A stretch of DNA of 64,000 nt. Source: an uncultured Tenacibaculum sp. Lineage in GTDB: Bacteria; Bacteroidota; Bacteroidia; Flavobacteriales; Flavobacteriaceae. Position 1 is the stretch's first letter. Each line of letters starts with the position of its first letter. The stretch covers positions 248,001 through 312,000 of the forward strand of contig NZ_CANMLT010000004.1 of assembly GCF_947498805.1 (NCBI RefSeq). Direction: 5' to 3'. The notes under the pieces are model-generated. The model saw nothing but the letters and a program-made list of their open reading frames with translations, was not told the DNA's origin and made no database searches. The position numbers and the translations under genes are program-made. Shown piece after piece: positions 9,867-20,164 of this stretch.

Positions 9867-12800
9867 ATGGCTTCAAACAAAAAATACTGGCAAAGTGTTG
9901 AAGAACTGAAAGAAGGTTCTATTGTTGAAACGCTACGTAATAAGGAGTTTGTTCAAGAGATTCCTACGGATGAGTTTTTAGGTGATAAGGAAACTTTAGA
10001 GAATACATCAACATCTCGTAGAGATTTCTTAAAATATGTTGGTTTTACAACGGCAGCAGCTTCTTTAGCGGCTTGTGAAGGACCGGTACGTAAATCGATT
10101 CCTTATGTAGTACAACCAAATGATATTGTAGTGGGGGTTGCTGATTGGTATGCAACTACTATGGCAAATGGATATGACTTTGCAAATGTTTTAATTAAAA
10201 CTCGTGAAGGGCGTCCAATTCAAATTATGCCTAATAAAGAAGCAGGAGGAGAAACAAATGCAAGAGTGCAAGCTTCTGTTTTATCTTTATACGATGAGAA
10301 ATTACGTGTAAAAGAACCAACTAAAGGAGGTTCTGTAATTACTTGGGCTGATGCAGACAAAGAAATCGTTGCAAAATTAGAGCAGTTAAGAGATGCAAAT
10401 GAATCAGTATTTTTATTAACTGGTACGTTAGCAAGTCCTTCAACTGATAAAGTAATTGCAGATTTTATTGCTAAGTATCCAAATGTAAAGCAAGTGTCTT
10501 ACGATGCTATTTCTGAAAGCGGTGCATTAGATGCTTTTGAAGCAATGTACGGTAAGCGTGCTTTACCTAACTATAACTTCGGAAAAGCAGAAGTAATTGC
10601 TTCTATCGGAGCTGATTTCTTAGGAGATTGGCAAGGAGGTTATGAAAAGTCTTATTCAGAAGGAAGACAAGCGAATACTGGTAAAATGTCTTACCATGTT
10701 CAATTAGAAAGTAACATGTCATTAACAGGTGCAAATGCTGATAAGCGTGTGGTATTAAAACCATCTCATCAGGTATTTGCATTAATTAATTTATACAATG
10801 CTGTAACAGGAGGAAGCTTACCATCAAAAGCTACTCCAGTAGATGCTCAAGTAAAGAAGTTAGCTGAAGATTTAAAGAAGGCTGGTTCTAAAGGAGTTGT
10901 TGTTACAGGATTAAATGATAAAAATGCACAGTTAATTGCTTTAGCAATCAACAAAGCATTAAACAGTGAAATAGCTGATGTAACTAACGCTCGTTATACA
11001 AGACAAGGAAACGATACTGAAGTTGCTCAATTAGTAGCAGATATGAAAGCTGGAAAAGTTGGAGGTTTAATCTCTTACAACGTAAACCCAGTATATTCAT
11101 TAGCAAATGCTGCTGATTTTGCTGAAGGATTAAAGAAATTAAAATTATCAGTTGCTTTATCAACTCAAAACGATGATACTGCAGCTGCTACACAATACAC
11201 CTTACCTGCTCCACACTTTTTAGAATCTTGGGGAGATGTTATGGTTGAGGAAGGAATGTACGGATTAGTACAGCCTACTATTCAACCATTATTCAATACA
11301 CGTCAAATACAAGATGTGTTATTAAAGTGGTCTGGTAGTACTGTAAACTATTACGATACATTAAAAGAATTCTGGAGTGTAAATGTTTTAGGAGGAAGCT
11401 CTTGGAACCAAGCATTACATGATGGATTCTTTAAGAAGGAAGCTGGAGAAGTTACTGAAGAAGAAGCAGCAATTAACAATGAAGTAGATGTAAATGCTGC
11501 AGCTGTTGCTTTAGTAAGAGAAGCTAACAATTCTTCTAAGTTCGAATTAAACTTATATTCATCAACTGCGTTAGGAGACGGTAAACAAGCAAATAACCCT
11601 TGGTTACAAGAATTACCAGATCCAATTACACGTGCTTCTTGGGATAACTATTTAACAGTATCTATGGCAGATGCTAGAGAGTTAAAATTTGAGAACCCAG
11701 TAAAAGATAACGGAGCAATTGATGGTAACTACGCTAACGTAACTGTTAACGGAGTAACAATAAACAACATTCCTGTAATGATCCAACCTGGTCAAGCTAA
11801 AGGATCTATCGGTTTAGCTTTAGGATATGGACGTAAGCACGGAATGAAAGACGAAATGCAAGTAGGTATCAACGCATATCCTTTCTATAAAGGAGGAAAC
11901 AATGTTCAGTACAATGTTTCTGTAGAGAAAGCTAGTGGAATGCACCAGTTTGCTTGTATGCAGGTACAAAGTACTTTAGCAGGTCGTCATGATATCTTAA
12001 GAGAAGCTTCTTTAAAAGAAGTTAATGATAAGTCATTAGATCCTAAGCATACTTGGAACAAGCCATTCATGGTTTCTTATGATCACCAAGAAACTGAAGG
12101 AAGCAAGATTGACTTATGGGATGAGCATGATAGAACTTTAGGACACCACTTTAACTTATCTATCGACTTAACATCTTGTACAGGTTGTGGAGCATGTGTT
12201 ATTGCATGTCACGCTGAAAATAACGTTCCAGTTGTTGGTAAAGATGAAGTACGTGTAGGTAGAGATATGGCTTGGTTACGTATTGATCGTTATTATTCTT
12301 CTACTGTTGAAGATAAGCAATACGAAGCAACTATGACTATGGAAGAGTTCAAAGCTCAAAACCCTAGCATAGCAAATCAAGACATTGAAAGAAAGTATAC
12401 AGAGAAAGTATTAGGGTTAAGTAGAGGAGATTTATTTGATGCTTTAGAGAACCCAGCTGAGAATCCAGAGGTTACTTTCCAACCAATGATGTGTCAGCAC
12501 TGTAACCACGCACCATGTGAAACAGTATGTCCGGTAGCAGCGACTTCTCACGGTCGTCAAGGTCAAAACCAAATGGCGTATAACCGTTGTGTAGGAACTC
12601 GTTATTGTGCAAACAACTGTCCATATAGAGTTCGTCGTTTCAACTGGTTTAATTATGCAGATAACAGTGAATTCGACTTCAACATGAATAACGAATACGG
12701 TAAGATGGTATTAAACCCAGACGTAGTAGTTCGTTCTCGTGGAGTTATGGAGAAGTGTTCTATGTGTATCCAAATGACGCAAGCAACTATCTTAAAAGCG

Positions 12801-13013
12801 AAGAAAGAAGGAAGAGCAGTTAAGAAGAATGAATTCCAAACTGCATGTTCTCAAGCTTGTTCTAATGGATCTATGGTATTTGGAGATGTTAACTCTGAAG
12901 ATACTGTTGCAGCATTAAAAGAAGATAGAAGAGCTTTCCACGTGTTAGATTATATTGGAACTAAACCTAATGTAGTTTACCAAGTGAAAGTTAAAAATAC
13001 AAACGAAGCTTAA
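9867..13013 (+). CDS. actB: Alternative complex III subunit B, Fe-S/molybdopterin-type protein
   Basis: 1048 residues. The N-terminal two thirds resemble a molybdopterin oxidoreductase and the C-terminal third is a ferredoxin-type iron-sulfur domain. Cys clusters visible: CTGCGACVIACHAENNVP, CQHCNHAPCETVC, CVGTRYCANNCPYRVRR and CSMCIQ. A twin-arginine motif STSRRDFLKYVG at about 48-59 is followed by a lipobox-like LAAC (C70). This suggests Tat export and lipid anchoring on the periplasmic face. In known ActB the Mo cofactor is absent and electrons pass through the Fe-S clusters to ActA. Follows actA by 33 nt. Confidence 0.93.
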   Translation: MASNKKYWQSVEELKEGSIVETLRNKEFVQEIPTDEFLGDKETLENTSTSRRDFLKYVGFTTAAASLAACEGPVRKSIPYVVQPNDIVVGVADWYATTMANGYDFANVLIKTREGRPIQIMPNKEAGGETNARVQASVLSLYDEKLRVKEPTKGGSVITWADADKEIVAKLEQLRDANESVFLLTGTLASPSTDKVIADFIAKYPNVKQVSYDAISESGALDAFEAMYGKRALPNYNFGKAEVIASIGADFLGDWQGGYEKSYSEGRQANTGKMSYHVQLESNMSLTGANADKRVVLKPSHQVFALINLYNAVTGGSLPSKATPVDAQVKKLAEDLKKAGSKGVVVTGLNDKNAQLIALAINKALNSEIADVTNARYTRQGNDTEVAQLVADMKAGKVGGLISYNVNPVYSLANAADFAEGLKKLKLSVALSTQNDDTAAATQYTLPAPHFLESWGDVMVEEGMYGLVQPTIQPLFNTRQIQDVLLKWSGSTVNYYDTLKEFWSVNVLGGSSWNQALHDGFFKKEAGEVTEEEAAINNEVDVNAAAVALVREANNSSKFELNLYSSTALGDGKQANNPWLQELPDPITRASWDNYLTVSMADARELKFENPVKDNGAIDGNYANVTVNGVTINNIPVMIQPGQAKGSIGLALGYGRKHGMKDEMQVGINAYPFYKGGNNVQYNVSVEKASGMHQFACMQVQSTLAGRHDILREASLKEVNDKSLDPKHTWNKPFMVSYDHQETEGSKIDLWDEHDRTLGHHFNLSIDLTSCTGCGACVIACHAENNVPVVGKDEVRVGRDMAWLRIDRYYSSTVEDKQYEATMTMEEFKAQNPSIANQDIERKYTEKVLGLSRGDLFDALENPAENPEVTFQPMMCQHCNHAPCETVCPVAATSHGRQGQNQMAYNRCVGTRYCANNCPYRVRRFNWFNYADNSEFDFNMNNEYGKMVLNPDVVVRSRGVMEKCSMCIQMTQATILKAKKEGRAVKKNEFQTACSQACSNGSMVFGDVNSEDTVAALKEDRRAFHVLDYIGTKPNVVYQVKVKNTNEA

Positions 13014-13039
13014 TAATAAAATTAATAAGTATATAGATT

Positions 13040-14440
13040 ATGTCGTCTCATTACGAATCATCTTATAGAGAGCCTTTAATACTTGGTGAGAAATCTTACC
13101 ATGATATTACAGAGGATATCGCTAGACCAATTGAAGGTAAAGCGAACAAAAATTGGTACATCGCATTTTACATCTCATTAGCAGCAATGTTATGGGGGTT
13201 CGGATGTATCTTCTACACAGTAGGAACTGGTATCGGTGTTTGGGGATTAAGTAAAAACATCGGTTGGGCGTGGGATATTACTAACTTCGTATGGTGGGTT
13301 GGTATCGGTCACGCAGGTACACTTATTTCCGCTGTACTTTTATTATTCCGTCAGAAATGGAGAATGGCAATTAACCGTTCTGCTGAAGCAATGACTATCT
13401 TTGCGGTATTCCAGGCGGGATTATTCCCAATTATTCACATGGGTCGTCCTTGGAATGGTTACTGGGTATTACCAATTCCTAACCAATTTGGTTCGTTATG
13501 GGTAAACTTTAACTCACCACTTTTATGGGATGTATTTGCAATTTCTACTTATTTATCGGTGTCATTAGTATTCTGGTGGACTGGTTTATTACCTGATTTT
13601 GCTACGATTCGTGATAGAGCAGTAAAACCTTTCCAAAAGAAAATATATGCATTATTATCATTCGGATGGTCGGGTAGAGCTAAAGACTGGCAACGTTTTG
13701 AAGAAGTTTCATTAGTATTAGCAGGTTTAGCTACTCCGTTAGTACTTTCGGTACATACCATTGTATCGTTTGACTTCGCAACATCGGTTAACCCAGGATG
13801 GCACTCTACAATCTTCCCTCCTTACTTCGTTGCCGGAGCAATCTTCTCAGGATTCGCAATGGTACAAACGTTATTAGGTATTATGCGTAAGGTTACAAAT
13901 ATGGAAGCATATATTACACGTTTACACGTTGAATATATGAACATCGTAATCATCTTAACAGGTGGTATTGTAGCAGTAGCATATGCAACTGAATTCTTTA
14001 TTGCATGGTATACAGGTTCACCTTATGAAAACTATACGTATTTATCATTTGGTGCTGAAGCAGGAGCTTATGGATGGGCATTCTGGTCGTTAATGATTTT
14101 CAACATCATTATTCCACAAGTATTATGGATTAAGAAAGCAAGAAGAAGTTTTATCGTTTCATTCATCGTATCTATTGCAATTAACATTGGTATGTGGTTT
14201 GAGCGTTTCGATATTATCGCAATTGTATTAAGTAAAGGACAATTACCATCTACATGGTGGCGTTTTGAGCCTACGTTTGTAGATGTAGGTATCTTTATTG
14301 GAACTATCGGATTCTTCTTCGTATTGTTCTTATTATACGCTAGAACATTCCCGGTAATCCCAACAGCAGAGATTAAAACAATCTTGAAATCTTCAGGAGA
14401 GAGTTATAAAAAATTAAGAGAGGAGAACAATGAGCACTAA
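13040..14440 (+). CDS. actC: Alternative complex III subunit C, NrfD-type membrane protein
   Basis: 466-residue polytopic protein with about ten membrane segments, first WYIAFYISLAAMLWGFGC. NrfD/PsrC family, the quinol-binding membrane subunit of ACIII. It has the conserved loop HMGRPWNGYWVLP and GHAGTLISAVLLLFRQKWR. The last 11 nt overlap actD, consistent with translational coupling. Confidence 0.93.
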   Translation: MSSHYESSYREPLILGEKSYHDITEDIARPIEGKANKNWYIAFYISLAAMLWGFGCIFYTVGTGIGVWGLSKNIGWAWDITNFVWWVGIGHAGTLISAVLLLFRQKWRMAINRSAEAMTIFAVFQAGLFPIIHMGRPWNGYWVLPIPNQFGSLWVNFNSPLLWDVFAISTYLSVSLVFWWTGLLPDFATIRDRAVKPFQKKIYALLSFGWSGRAKDWQRFEEVSLVLAGLATPLVLSVHTIVSFDFATSVNPGWHSTIFPPYFVAGAIFSGFAMVQTLLGIMRKVTNMEAYITRLHVEYMNIVIILTGGIVAVAYATEFFIAWYTGSPYENYTYLSFGAEAGAYGWAFWSLMIFNIIIPQVLWIKKARRSFIVSFIVSIAINIGMWFERFDIIAIVLSKGQLPSTWWRFEPTFVDVGIFIGTIGFFFVLFLLYARTFPVIPTAEIKTILKSSGESYKKLREENNEH

Positions 14441-14957
14441 TAAAGTAATTCACGCATTATATAATGATGATGATATCTTAATGGATGCCGTTAAGAAAGT
14501 AAAAGGAGCACATCATCATATTGAAGAAGTATATACGCCTTTCCCAGTTCACGGATTAGATAAGGCAATGGGCTTAGCTCCTACGCGTTTAGCAATTACA
14601 GCATTTTTCTATGGTATTACAGGTACTTCAATTGCTGTATGGTTAACATGGTATACAATGATTGCAGACTGGCCGCAAGATATTGGTGGTAAGCCAAGTT
14701 TTTCTTGGGCAGAGAATATGCCAGCGTTCGTTCCAATCTTATTCGAATTAACGGTATTTTTTGCAGCGCACTTAATGGTAATTACTTTTTATATGAGAAG
14801 TAAGATTTGGCCATTTAAGGAAGCAGAAAACCCAGATCCAAGAACTACCGATGACCATTTCTTAATGGAAATTGAAGTTCATGATAATGAAGAAGAGTTA
14901 AAAGCTTTGTTAGAAACAACAGGAGCTGTAGAAATTAACGTAGTAGATAAGCACTAA
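14430..14957 (+). CDS. actD: Alternative complex III subunit D (DUF3341)
   Basis: 175 residues. A cytoplasmic N-terminal domain with the family start VIHALYNDDDILMDAVKKVK and the motif TPFPVHGLDKAMGL is followed by a hairpin of two membrane helices (residues about 55-75 and 100-120). Non-heme structural subunit of ACIII. Start codon lies inside the end of actC. actE follows after 5 nt. Confidence 0.92.
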   Translation: MSTNKVIHALYNDDDILMDAVKKVKGAHHHIEEVYTPFPVHGLDKAMGLAPTRLAITAFFYGITGTSIAVWLTWYTMIADWPQDIGGKPSFSWAENMPAFVPILFELTVFFAAHLMVITFYMRSKIWPFKEAENPDPRTTDDHFLMEIEVHDNEEELKALLETTGAVEINVVDKH

Positions 14958-14962
14958 GACAT

Positions 14963-15514
14963 ATGAAGAGTTTAAAAATATTTATCGCTTTAGTTGCTGT
15001 TGCAAGTTTATCTTCTTGTAACAACAAACGTAAACCACAAGTACAATACATGCCAGATATGTATGTATCGGTACCTTACGATGCAAATGGGGTAAGATCT
15101 GCTGGAGATGTTCCTGTGAACAGATTACCAGTTGCAGGTACGGTAAGTAGAAATGGAGTAGTAGCTTATGATATCCTTGATACAAATGAAGGATATGAAA
15201 AGGCAAAGGCTGAATTAAAAAATCCTTTACCTCAAACAGAAGCTAACCTTGAAAAGGGTAAAGAGTTATACGGAATTTACTGTGCTACTTGTCATGGTAA
15301 AAAAGGAGATGGAAACGGAGTGTTATCTCAAAGAGATAAATTTAGTGGTATTCCTAAATATAATGATCCTGCTAGAAACATTACGGAAGGTAGTATTTAC
15401 CACGTAATTATGTATGGTAGAAATAATATGGGATCTCACGCATCTCAATTGAATTACAAAGAGCGTTGGCAAGTAGTTCAATACGTAGAAAAGTTAAAAA
15501 GCGAATTAAAGTAA
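14963..15514 (+). CDS. actE: Alternative complex III subunit E, lipoprotein cytochrome c
   Basis: 183 residues. Lipoprotein signal with lipobox LSSC (C19). One heme motif CATCH at 107-111 and a plausible distal Met ligand in GRNNMGSH. Monoheme cytochrome c of ACIII, anchored on the periplasmic side, passing electrons toward cytochrome oxidase. Lies 5 nt after actD. Confidence 0.9.
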   Translation: MKSLKIFIALVAVASLSSCNNKRKPQVQYMPDMYVSVPYDANGVRSAGDVPVNRLPVAGTVSRNGVVAYDILDTNEGYEKAKAELKNPLPQTEANLEKGKELYGIYCATCHGKKGDGNGVLSQRDKFSGIPKYNDPARNITEGSIYHVIMYGRNNMGSHASQLNYKERWQVVQYVEKLKSELK

Positions 15515-15538
15515 GTCTATAAATTAGATAATTAAGAT

Positions 15539-17122
15539 ATGTATCAGTTTTCAGGAAAATTAAAGATGCTTGCTATCATTTTAATGGTCTTAGGAGCTAT
15601 TGGAACAACAATAAGTTTCATGTCTGCACCTAAAACATTAGAAGAGGCAAAAGAAATTTTAGCAAAACAGCACGATGCTCATCATGGTGGTCATGGATCA
15701 GCACATGGAGAGGCTAAAGAAGATCATGCTAAAGAGGCTAAAGCTGAAGATCACGCAAAAGAAACGCATGCTGAAGAAACTCATAAGGAAACGGCGGAGC
15801 ACGCTCAAGATAGCACAGCTACTGCTCATGAGGAAGAAGCACATGCTCAAGATACTACAGCAGCTCACACTACTGAAGCAGTTGTAGAACACAAAGAAGA
15901 GGTAAAGGAAGTAAAAGAAGTTGCTCACGGTGCTACTGAAGCGCATGGTGAAGATCATGGAGATGCACATGCAGAGCACGTGTTTCATCAAATGCAAAAC
16001 AGACCTTGGTCTGCATTTTATGTAGCAATGTTATTCTTCTTAGGAGTTACTTTATTAGTAATGGCTTTTTATGCAGCACAAAGAGTTGCACAATCTGGAT
16101 GGTCTGTAGTATTATTCAGAGTAATGGAAGCAATTACCAACAACCTTCATTTCGTAAGTGTTTTTGTATTAATCTTTATTGTATTAACTGCAATGCACTA
16201 TACACATTTATTCCCATGGATGGCAGATGGAGTATTTGATACTACTAGTCCAAACTACGATCCTATTGTAGATGCTAAGAAATGGTGGATGAATGTACCA
16301 GGATGGACTATTAGAGGTATTGTGTATTTAGCTATTTGGAATGGATTACGTTTCATCATCAGAAAGAAATCTATTCAACAAGATAATGGTGATTTAAAAT
16401 TACACAAGAACTTATATAACTTATCTGTTGCATTTGTAGTAACGTTTATGGTTACAGAATCAATGATGTCTTGGGACTGGATTATGGGAATTGACCCACA
16501 CTGGTTCTCTACATTATTCGGTTGGTATGTATTAGCTACATTCTTAGTTTCTGCTTTAACAGTAATTGCTATTGTAACTATTTACTTACGTTCTAAAGGA
16601 GCTTTACCATTAGTAAACGATAGTCATATTCACGATTTAGCGAAGTTTATGTTTGGTTTCTCTGTATTCTGGACGTACTTATGGTTCGCACAGTTTATGT
16701 TAATTTGGTATGCAGATATGCCAGAAGAAACTACTTATTTCGTTCAACGTTTTAACGAATACAAAGTACCTTTCTTAGGAATGGTGGTAATGAACTTTGT
16801 TTTCCCAGTATTATTATTAATCAATAGTGACTTTAAGAGTATTCCTTGGTTTGTAATATTAGGAGGTATTGTAATCTTAGTAGGTCATTATATAGATTTA
16901 TTCGTAATGATCATGCCAGGAACTGTTGGAGGTCAATGGGGATTCGGAATAGGTGAAATTAGCGGTATTTTATTCTTTATGGGATTATTTATTTATGCTA
17001 CATTTAGTGCATTTGCGAAAGTAGATCCTGTAGCAAAAGGAAACCCATTCTTACACGAGAGTGAAACGTTCCACTATTACATCATTGAACATAGAGGAGA
17101 AGACAAAGACAGTCATCATTAA
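15539..17122 (+). CDS. actF: Alternative complex III subunit F with a His/Glu/Ala-rich segment
   Basis: 527 residues. One N-terminal membrane helix (10-30), then a strikingly polar segment at about 45-150 built from His, Glu, Ala and Thr (HHGGHGSAHGEAK, HAEETHKETAEHAQ and similar). About ten membrane helices of the ActF/NrfD-like quinol:cytochrome c oxidoreductase fold follow. The core is normal for the family. The His-rich segment has low complexity and is probably periplasmic. It could bind metal ions or be a flexible tether; this is not settled by sequence. Confidence 0.9.
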   Translation: MYQFSGKLKMLAIILMVLGAIGTTISFMSAPKTLEEAKEILAKQHDAHHGGHGSAHGEAKEDHAKEAKAEDHAKETHAEETHKETAEHAQDSTATAHEEEAHAQDTTAAHTTEAVVEHKEEVKEVKEVAHGATEAHGEDHGDAHAEHVFHQMQNRPWSAFYVAMLFFLGVTLLVMAFYAAQRVAQSGWSVVLFRVMEAITNNLHFVSVFVLIFIVLTAMHYTHLFPWMADGVFDTTSPNYDPIVDAKKWWMNVPGWTIRGIVYLAIWNGLRFIIRKKSIQQDNGDLKLHKNLYNLSVAFVVTFMVTESMMSWDWIMGIDPHWFSTLFGWYVLATFLVSALTVIAIVTIYLRSKGALPLVNDSHIHDLAKFMFGFSVFWTYLWFAQFMLIWYADMPEETTYFVQRFNEYKVPFLGMVVMNFVFPVLLLINSDFKSIPWFVILGGIVILVGHYIDLFVMIMPGTVGGQWGFGIGEISGILFFMGLFIYATFSAFAKVDPVAKGNPFLHESETFHYYIIEHRGEDKDSHH

Positions 17123-17157
17123 TATAATAATTAGAAAACAATAATAGTTTAGATAAT

Positions 17158-18165
17158 ATGCTCGCTTTATTTTATATTTTCATAGCAGTTGCACTAGGAG
17201 TAAGCTTTTGGCAAATTACTCGTGTAATGAATTTACGTTCTGTAATTGCTACAGATAAAGACAACGATACACAAGGTAAAATAGCATTAGGTTTCTTAGC
17301 CTTCTTATATGCAATGATGATTTACTGTTTAATTGCAATGAATGTGCTTATGTTACCAGAATCTGCTTCTATTGAAGGAGAACACGATGATAGATTATTT
17401 GATATCACGTTCTGGTTAATTGGTATTGTTCAATTCGGAATGCAATTTGTAATCTTCTACTTCTCTTATAAGTATAGAGGAAACAAAGACAGAAAAGCTT
17501 TATTCTTTGCAGATAGCCACAAATTAGAATTAATTTGGACAGTTATTCCTGCAGTAACAATTGTATTATTAATTGGATACGGTTTATGGGCTTGGAACAA
17601 CGTAATGTATGTTGGAGACGATGAGAATCCAATTGTAATTGAGGTATATTCTCAACAGTTCCGTTGGGATGCTCGTTACGCTGGAGCTGATAACGAATTA
17701 GGTTTAGGAAACGTTAATTTTATCAAGGGAATTAATACGATGGGTGTTGACATGTCAGACCCTAAATCTCAAGATGATAAGCAGGTAACTGAATTATACT
17801 TACCAAAAGGAAAGAAAATATTATTCAAGTTCCGTTCGCAAGATGTATTACACTCTGCTTATATGCCTCACTTTAGAGCGCAAATGAACTGTGTACCAGG
17901 TATGGTTACTCAATTTGCATTTACGCCAAAGTATACTACTGAAGAAATGAGAGAAAATGAAGAGGTAAAGGCAAAATCAGCAGGAATTAATAAAATTAGA
18001 AGAGCTAAAGGAGAAGATCCGTATATCTTTGATTACTTGTTATTATGTAATAAGATTTGTGGAGCATCTCACTACAATATGCAAATGAAGATTACTGTTG
18101 TTGAAGAAGCTGATTACAACAAGTGGTTATCAGAGCAAAAGACCTTAGCTCAAGTTATTAAATAA
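17158..18165 (+). CDS. coxB: Cytochrome c oxidase subunit II
   Basis: 335 residues with N-terminal hydrophobic helices including a two-helix hairpin, then the cupredoxin domain. CuA ligands are visible: VLHSAYMPHFRAQMNC supplies the first His and CNKICGASHYNM the two Cys, second His and Met. The electron-entry aromatic patch FRWDARYAG is present. Receives electrons from cytochrome c or directly from the ACIII subunits. Follows actF by 35 nt in the same operon. Confidence 0.95.
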   Translation: MLALFYIFIAVALGVSFWQITRVMNLRSVIATDKDNDTQGKIALGFLAFLYAMMIYCLIAMNVLMLPESASIEGEHDDRLFDITFWLIGIVQFGMQFVIFYFSYKYRGNKDRKALFFADSHKLELIWTVIPAVTIVLLIGYGLWAWNNVMYVGDDENPIVIEVYSQQFRWDARYAGADNELGLGNVNFIKGINTMGVDMSDPKSQDDKQVTELYLPKGKKILFKFRSQDVLHSAYMPHFRAQMNCVPGMVTQFAFTPKYTTEEMRENEEVKAKSAGINKIRRAKGEDPYIFDYLLLCNKICGASHYNMQMKITVVEEADYNKWLSEQKTLAQVIK

Positions 18166-18198
18166 GATATTTTAAAGATTATATAAAGATATAGAATT

Positions 18199-19968
18199 AT
18201 GTCAGATCACCATCACAAAGAAACATTTGTAACAAAATACATCTTTAGTACCGATCACAAAATGATTTCTAAACAGTTCCTTATTACAGGTATGTTTATG
18301 GGTATCATTGGGGTGTTTATGTCTATGTTATTCCGTTTACAAATAGCATGGCCAGAAAAGTCATTTTCAATTATTGAAGCATTTTTAGGCTCACATCAAA
18401 CAGATGGAGTTATGGATCCTGATATGTACTTAGCATTGGTAACAATTCACGGTACAATCATGGTATTCTTTGTATTAACTGCTGGATTAAGTGGTACATT
18501 CTCAAACTTACTAATTCCATTACAAATTGGAGCAAGAGATATGGCATCAGGTTTCTTAAACATGGTATCGTACTGGTTGTTCTTTATTTCATCAGTAGTA
18601 ATGGTTATTTCATTATTTGTTGAAGCAGGGCCAGCATCTGCAGGATGGACAATCTATCCTCCATTATCTGCCTTACCTCAAGCAATTCCTGGTTCAGGAG
18701 CAGGTATGACGTTATGGTTAGTGTCTATGGCAATTTTCATTGCTTCATCATTAATTGGTTCTTTGAACTATATCGTAACAGTAATGAATTTACGTACAAA
18801 GGGTATGAAGATGACTCGTTTACCATTAACAATGTGGGCGTTTTTCATTACAGCTATTATTGGTGTAATTTCATTCCCAGTATTATTATCTGCGGCATTA
18901 TTATTAATATTTGATAGAAGCTTCGGAACATCGTTCTATTTATCAGATATTTTCATCTCAGGAGAAGTATTACATTACCAAGGAGGTTCACCAGTATTAT
19001 TCGAACACTTATTCTGGTTCTTAGGACACCCTGAAGTATATATTATTTTATTACCAGCATTAGGTATTTCATCAGAAGTAATTTCTACAAATGCTCGTAA
19101 GCCTATTTTTGGATACCGTGCGATGATTGGATCGATTATGGCAATTGCATTCTTATCAACGATCGTATGGGGTCACCACATGTTCGTTTCAGGAATGAAT
19201 CCATTCTTAGGATCTGTATTTACATTTACAACGGTATTAATTGCAATTCCATCTGCAGTAAAAGCATTTAATTATATAACTACGTTATGGAAAGGTAACC
19301 TACAAATGAACCCAGGTATGTTATTCTCTATCGGATTAGTATCTACATTCGTAACAGGAGGTTTAACAGGATTAGTATTAGGAGATTCTGCATTAGATAT
19401 TAATGTACACGATACCTATTTCGTAGTGGCACACTTCCACTTAGTAATGGGAGTATCTGCATTATTCGGAATGTTCGCTGGTATTTACCACTGGTTCCCG
19501 AAGATGTATGGTAGAATGATGAACAAGACGTTAGGATATTGGCACTTCTGGATTACGATTATCTCTGCTTACGGGGTATTCTTCCCAATGCACTTTATCG
19601 GGTTAGCAGGTTTACCACGTCGTTACTATACAAACTCAAACTTCCCAATGTTTGATGATTTAGCTGATATTAACGTATTCATGACAGTTATGGCGATTAT
19701 CGGAGGGGTAGCTCAGTTAATTTTCTTAGCAAACTTCTTTATCTCTATTTACAGAGGTCAAAAAGCATCGCAAAACCCATGGAACGCGAATACATTAGAA
19801 TGGACTACTCCAGTTGAGCATATTCACGGAAACTGGCCAGGAGCGATTCCAGAAGTACACCGTTGGGCTTACGATTATAGTAAGACTGATGAAAACGGAA
19901 ACTATGTACACGGACAGGATTTCGTATTGCAAACAACACCATTGTTAGATGGAGAAGAACCATCTTAA
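18199..19968 (+). CDS. coxA: Cytochrome c oxidase subunit I
   Basis: 589 residues, twelve or more membrane helices. Catalytic ligands visible: WFLGHPEVYIILLP (CuB His and the crosslinked Tyr; the GHPEV form of A1-type oxidases), VWGHHMFVSGM (CuB His pair) and HDTYFVVAHFHLVMG (heme a3 and heme a His). Reduces oxygen to water and pumps protons. The subunit III and maturation genes are not adjacent here. Last gene of the act-cox operon, followed by a strong terminator. Confidence 0.97.
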   Translation: MSDHHHKETFVTKYIFSTDHKMISKQFLITGMFMGIIGVFMSMLFRLQIAWPEKSFSIIEAFLGSHQTDGVMDPDMYLALVTIHGTIMVFFVLTAGLSGTFSNLLIPLQIGARDMASGFLNMVSYWLFFISSVVMVISLFVEAGPASAGWTIYPPLSALPQAIPGSGAGMTLWLVSMAIFIASSLIGSLNYIVTVMNLRTKGMKMTRLPLTMWAFFITAIIGVISFPVLLSAALLLIFDRSFGTSFYLSDIFISGEVLHYQGGSPVLFEHLFWFLGHPEVYIILLPALGISSEVISTNARKPIFGYRAMIGSIMAIAFLSTIVWGHHMFVSGMNPFLGSVFTFTTVLIAIPSAVKAFNYITTLWKGNLQMNPGMLFSIGLVSTFVTGGLTGLVLGDSALDINVHDTYFVVAHFHLVMGVSALFGMFAGIYHWFPKMYGRMMNKTLGYWHFWITIISAYGVFFPMHFIGLAGLPRRYYTNSNFPMFDDLADINVFMTVMAIIGGVAQLIFLANFFISIYRGQKASQNPWNANTLEWTTPVEHIHGNWPGAIPEVHRWAYDYSKTDENGNYVHGQDFVLQTTPLLDGEEPS

Positions 19969-19985
19969 ACAATAGGATATCATAT

Positions 19986-20020
19986 AAAAAAAGCCTTTCC
20001 ATTGCGGAAAGGCTTTTTTT
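19986..20020 (+). terminator. Intrinsic terminator ending the act-cox operon
   Basis: Stem AAAAAAGCCTTTCC / GGAAAGGCTTTTTT with a 5-nt loop. It lies about 20 nt after the coxA stop codon. Confidence 0.93.
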
Positions 20021-20149
20021 ATATGAGTTAATTATTATGAAATTAGAAACAAAGATCAAGCACTTAGGTTGAGAAGAAACAATTCAATGCGTATCTTAGC
20101 GCTCGGATGTTGTGTAACTTAGATAACATAACAAACCTTTTATTTAAAG

Positions 20150-20157
20150 TATCTTTG
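20150..20157 (+). promoter_or_regulatory. -7 box for ruvB, possibly leaderless
   Basis: TATCTTTG ends 7 nt before the ruvB ATG. If transcription starts 5-7 nt after this box, the mRNA has almost no leader. No good -33 element was seen. Confidence 0.5.
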
Positions 20158-20164
20158 TACCCAT

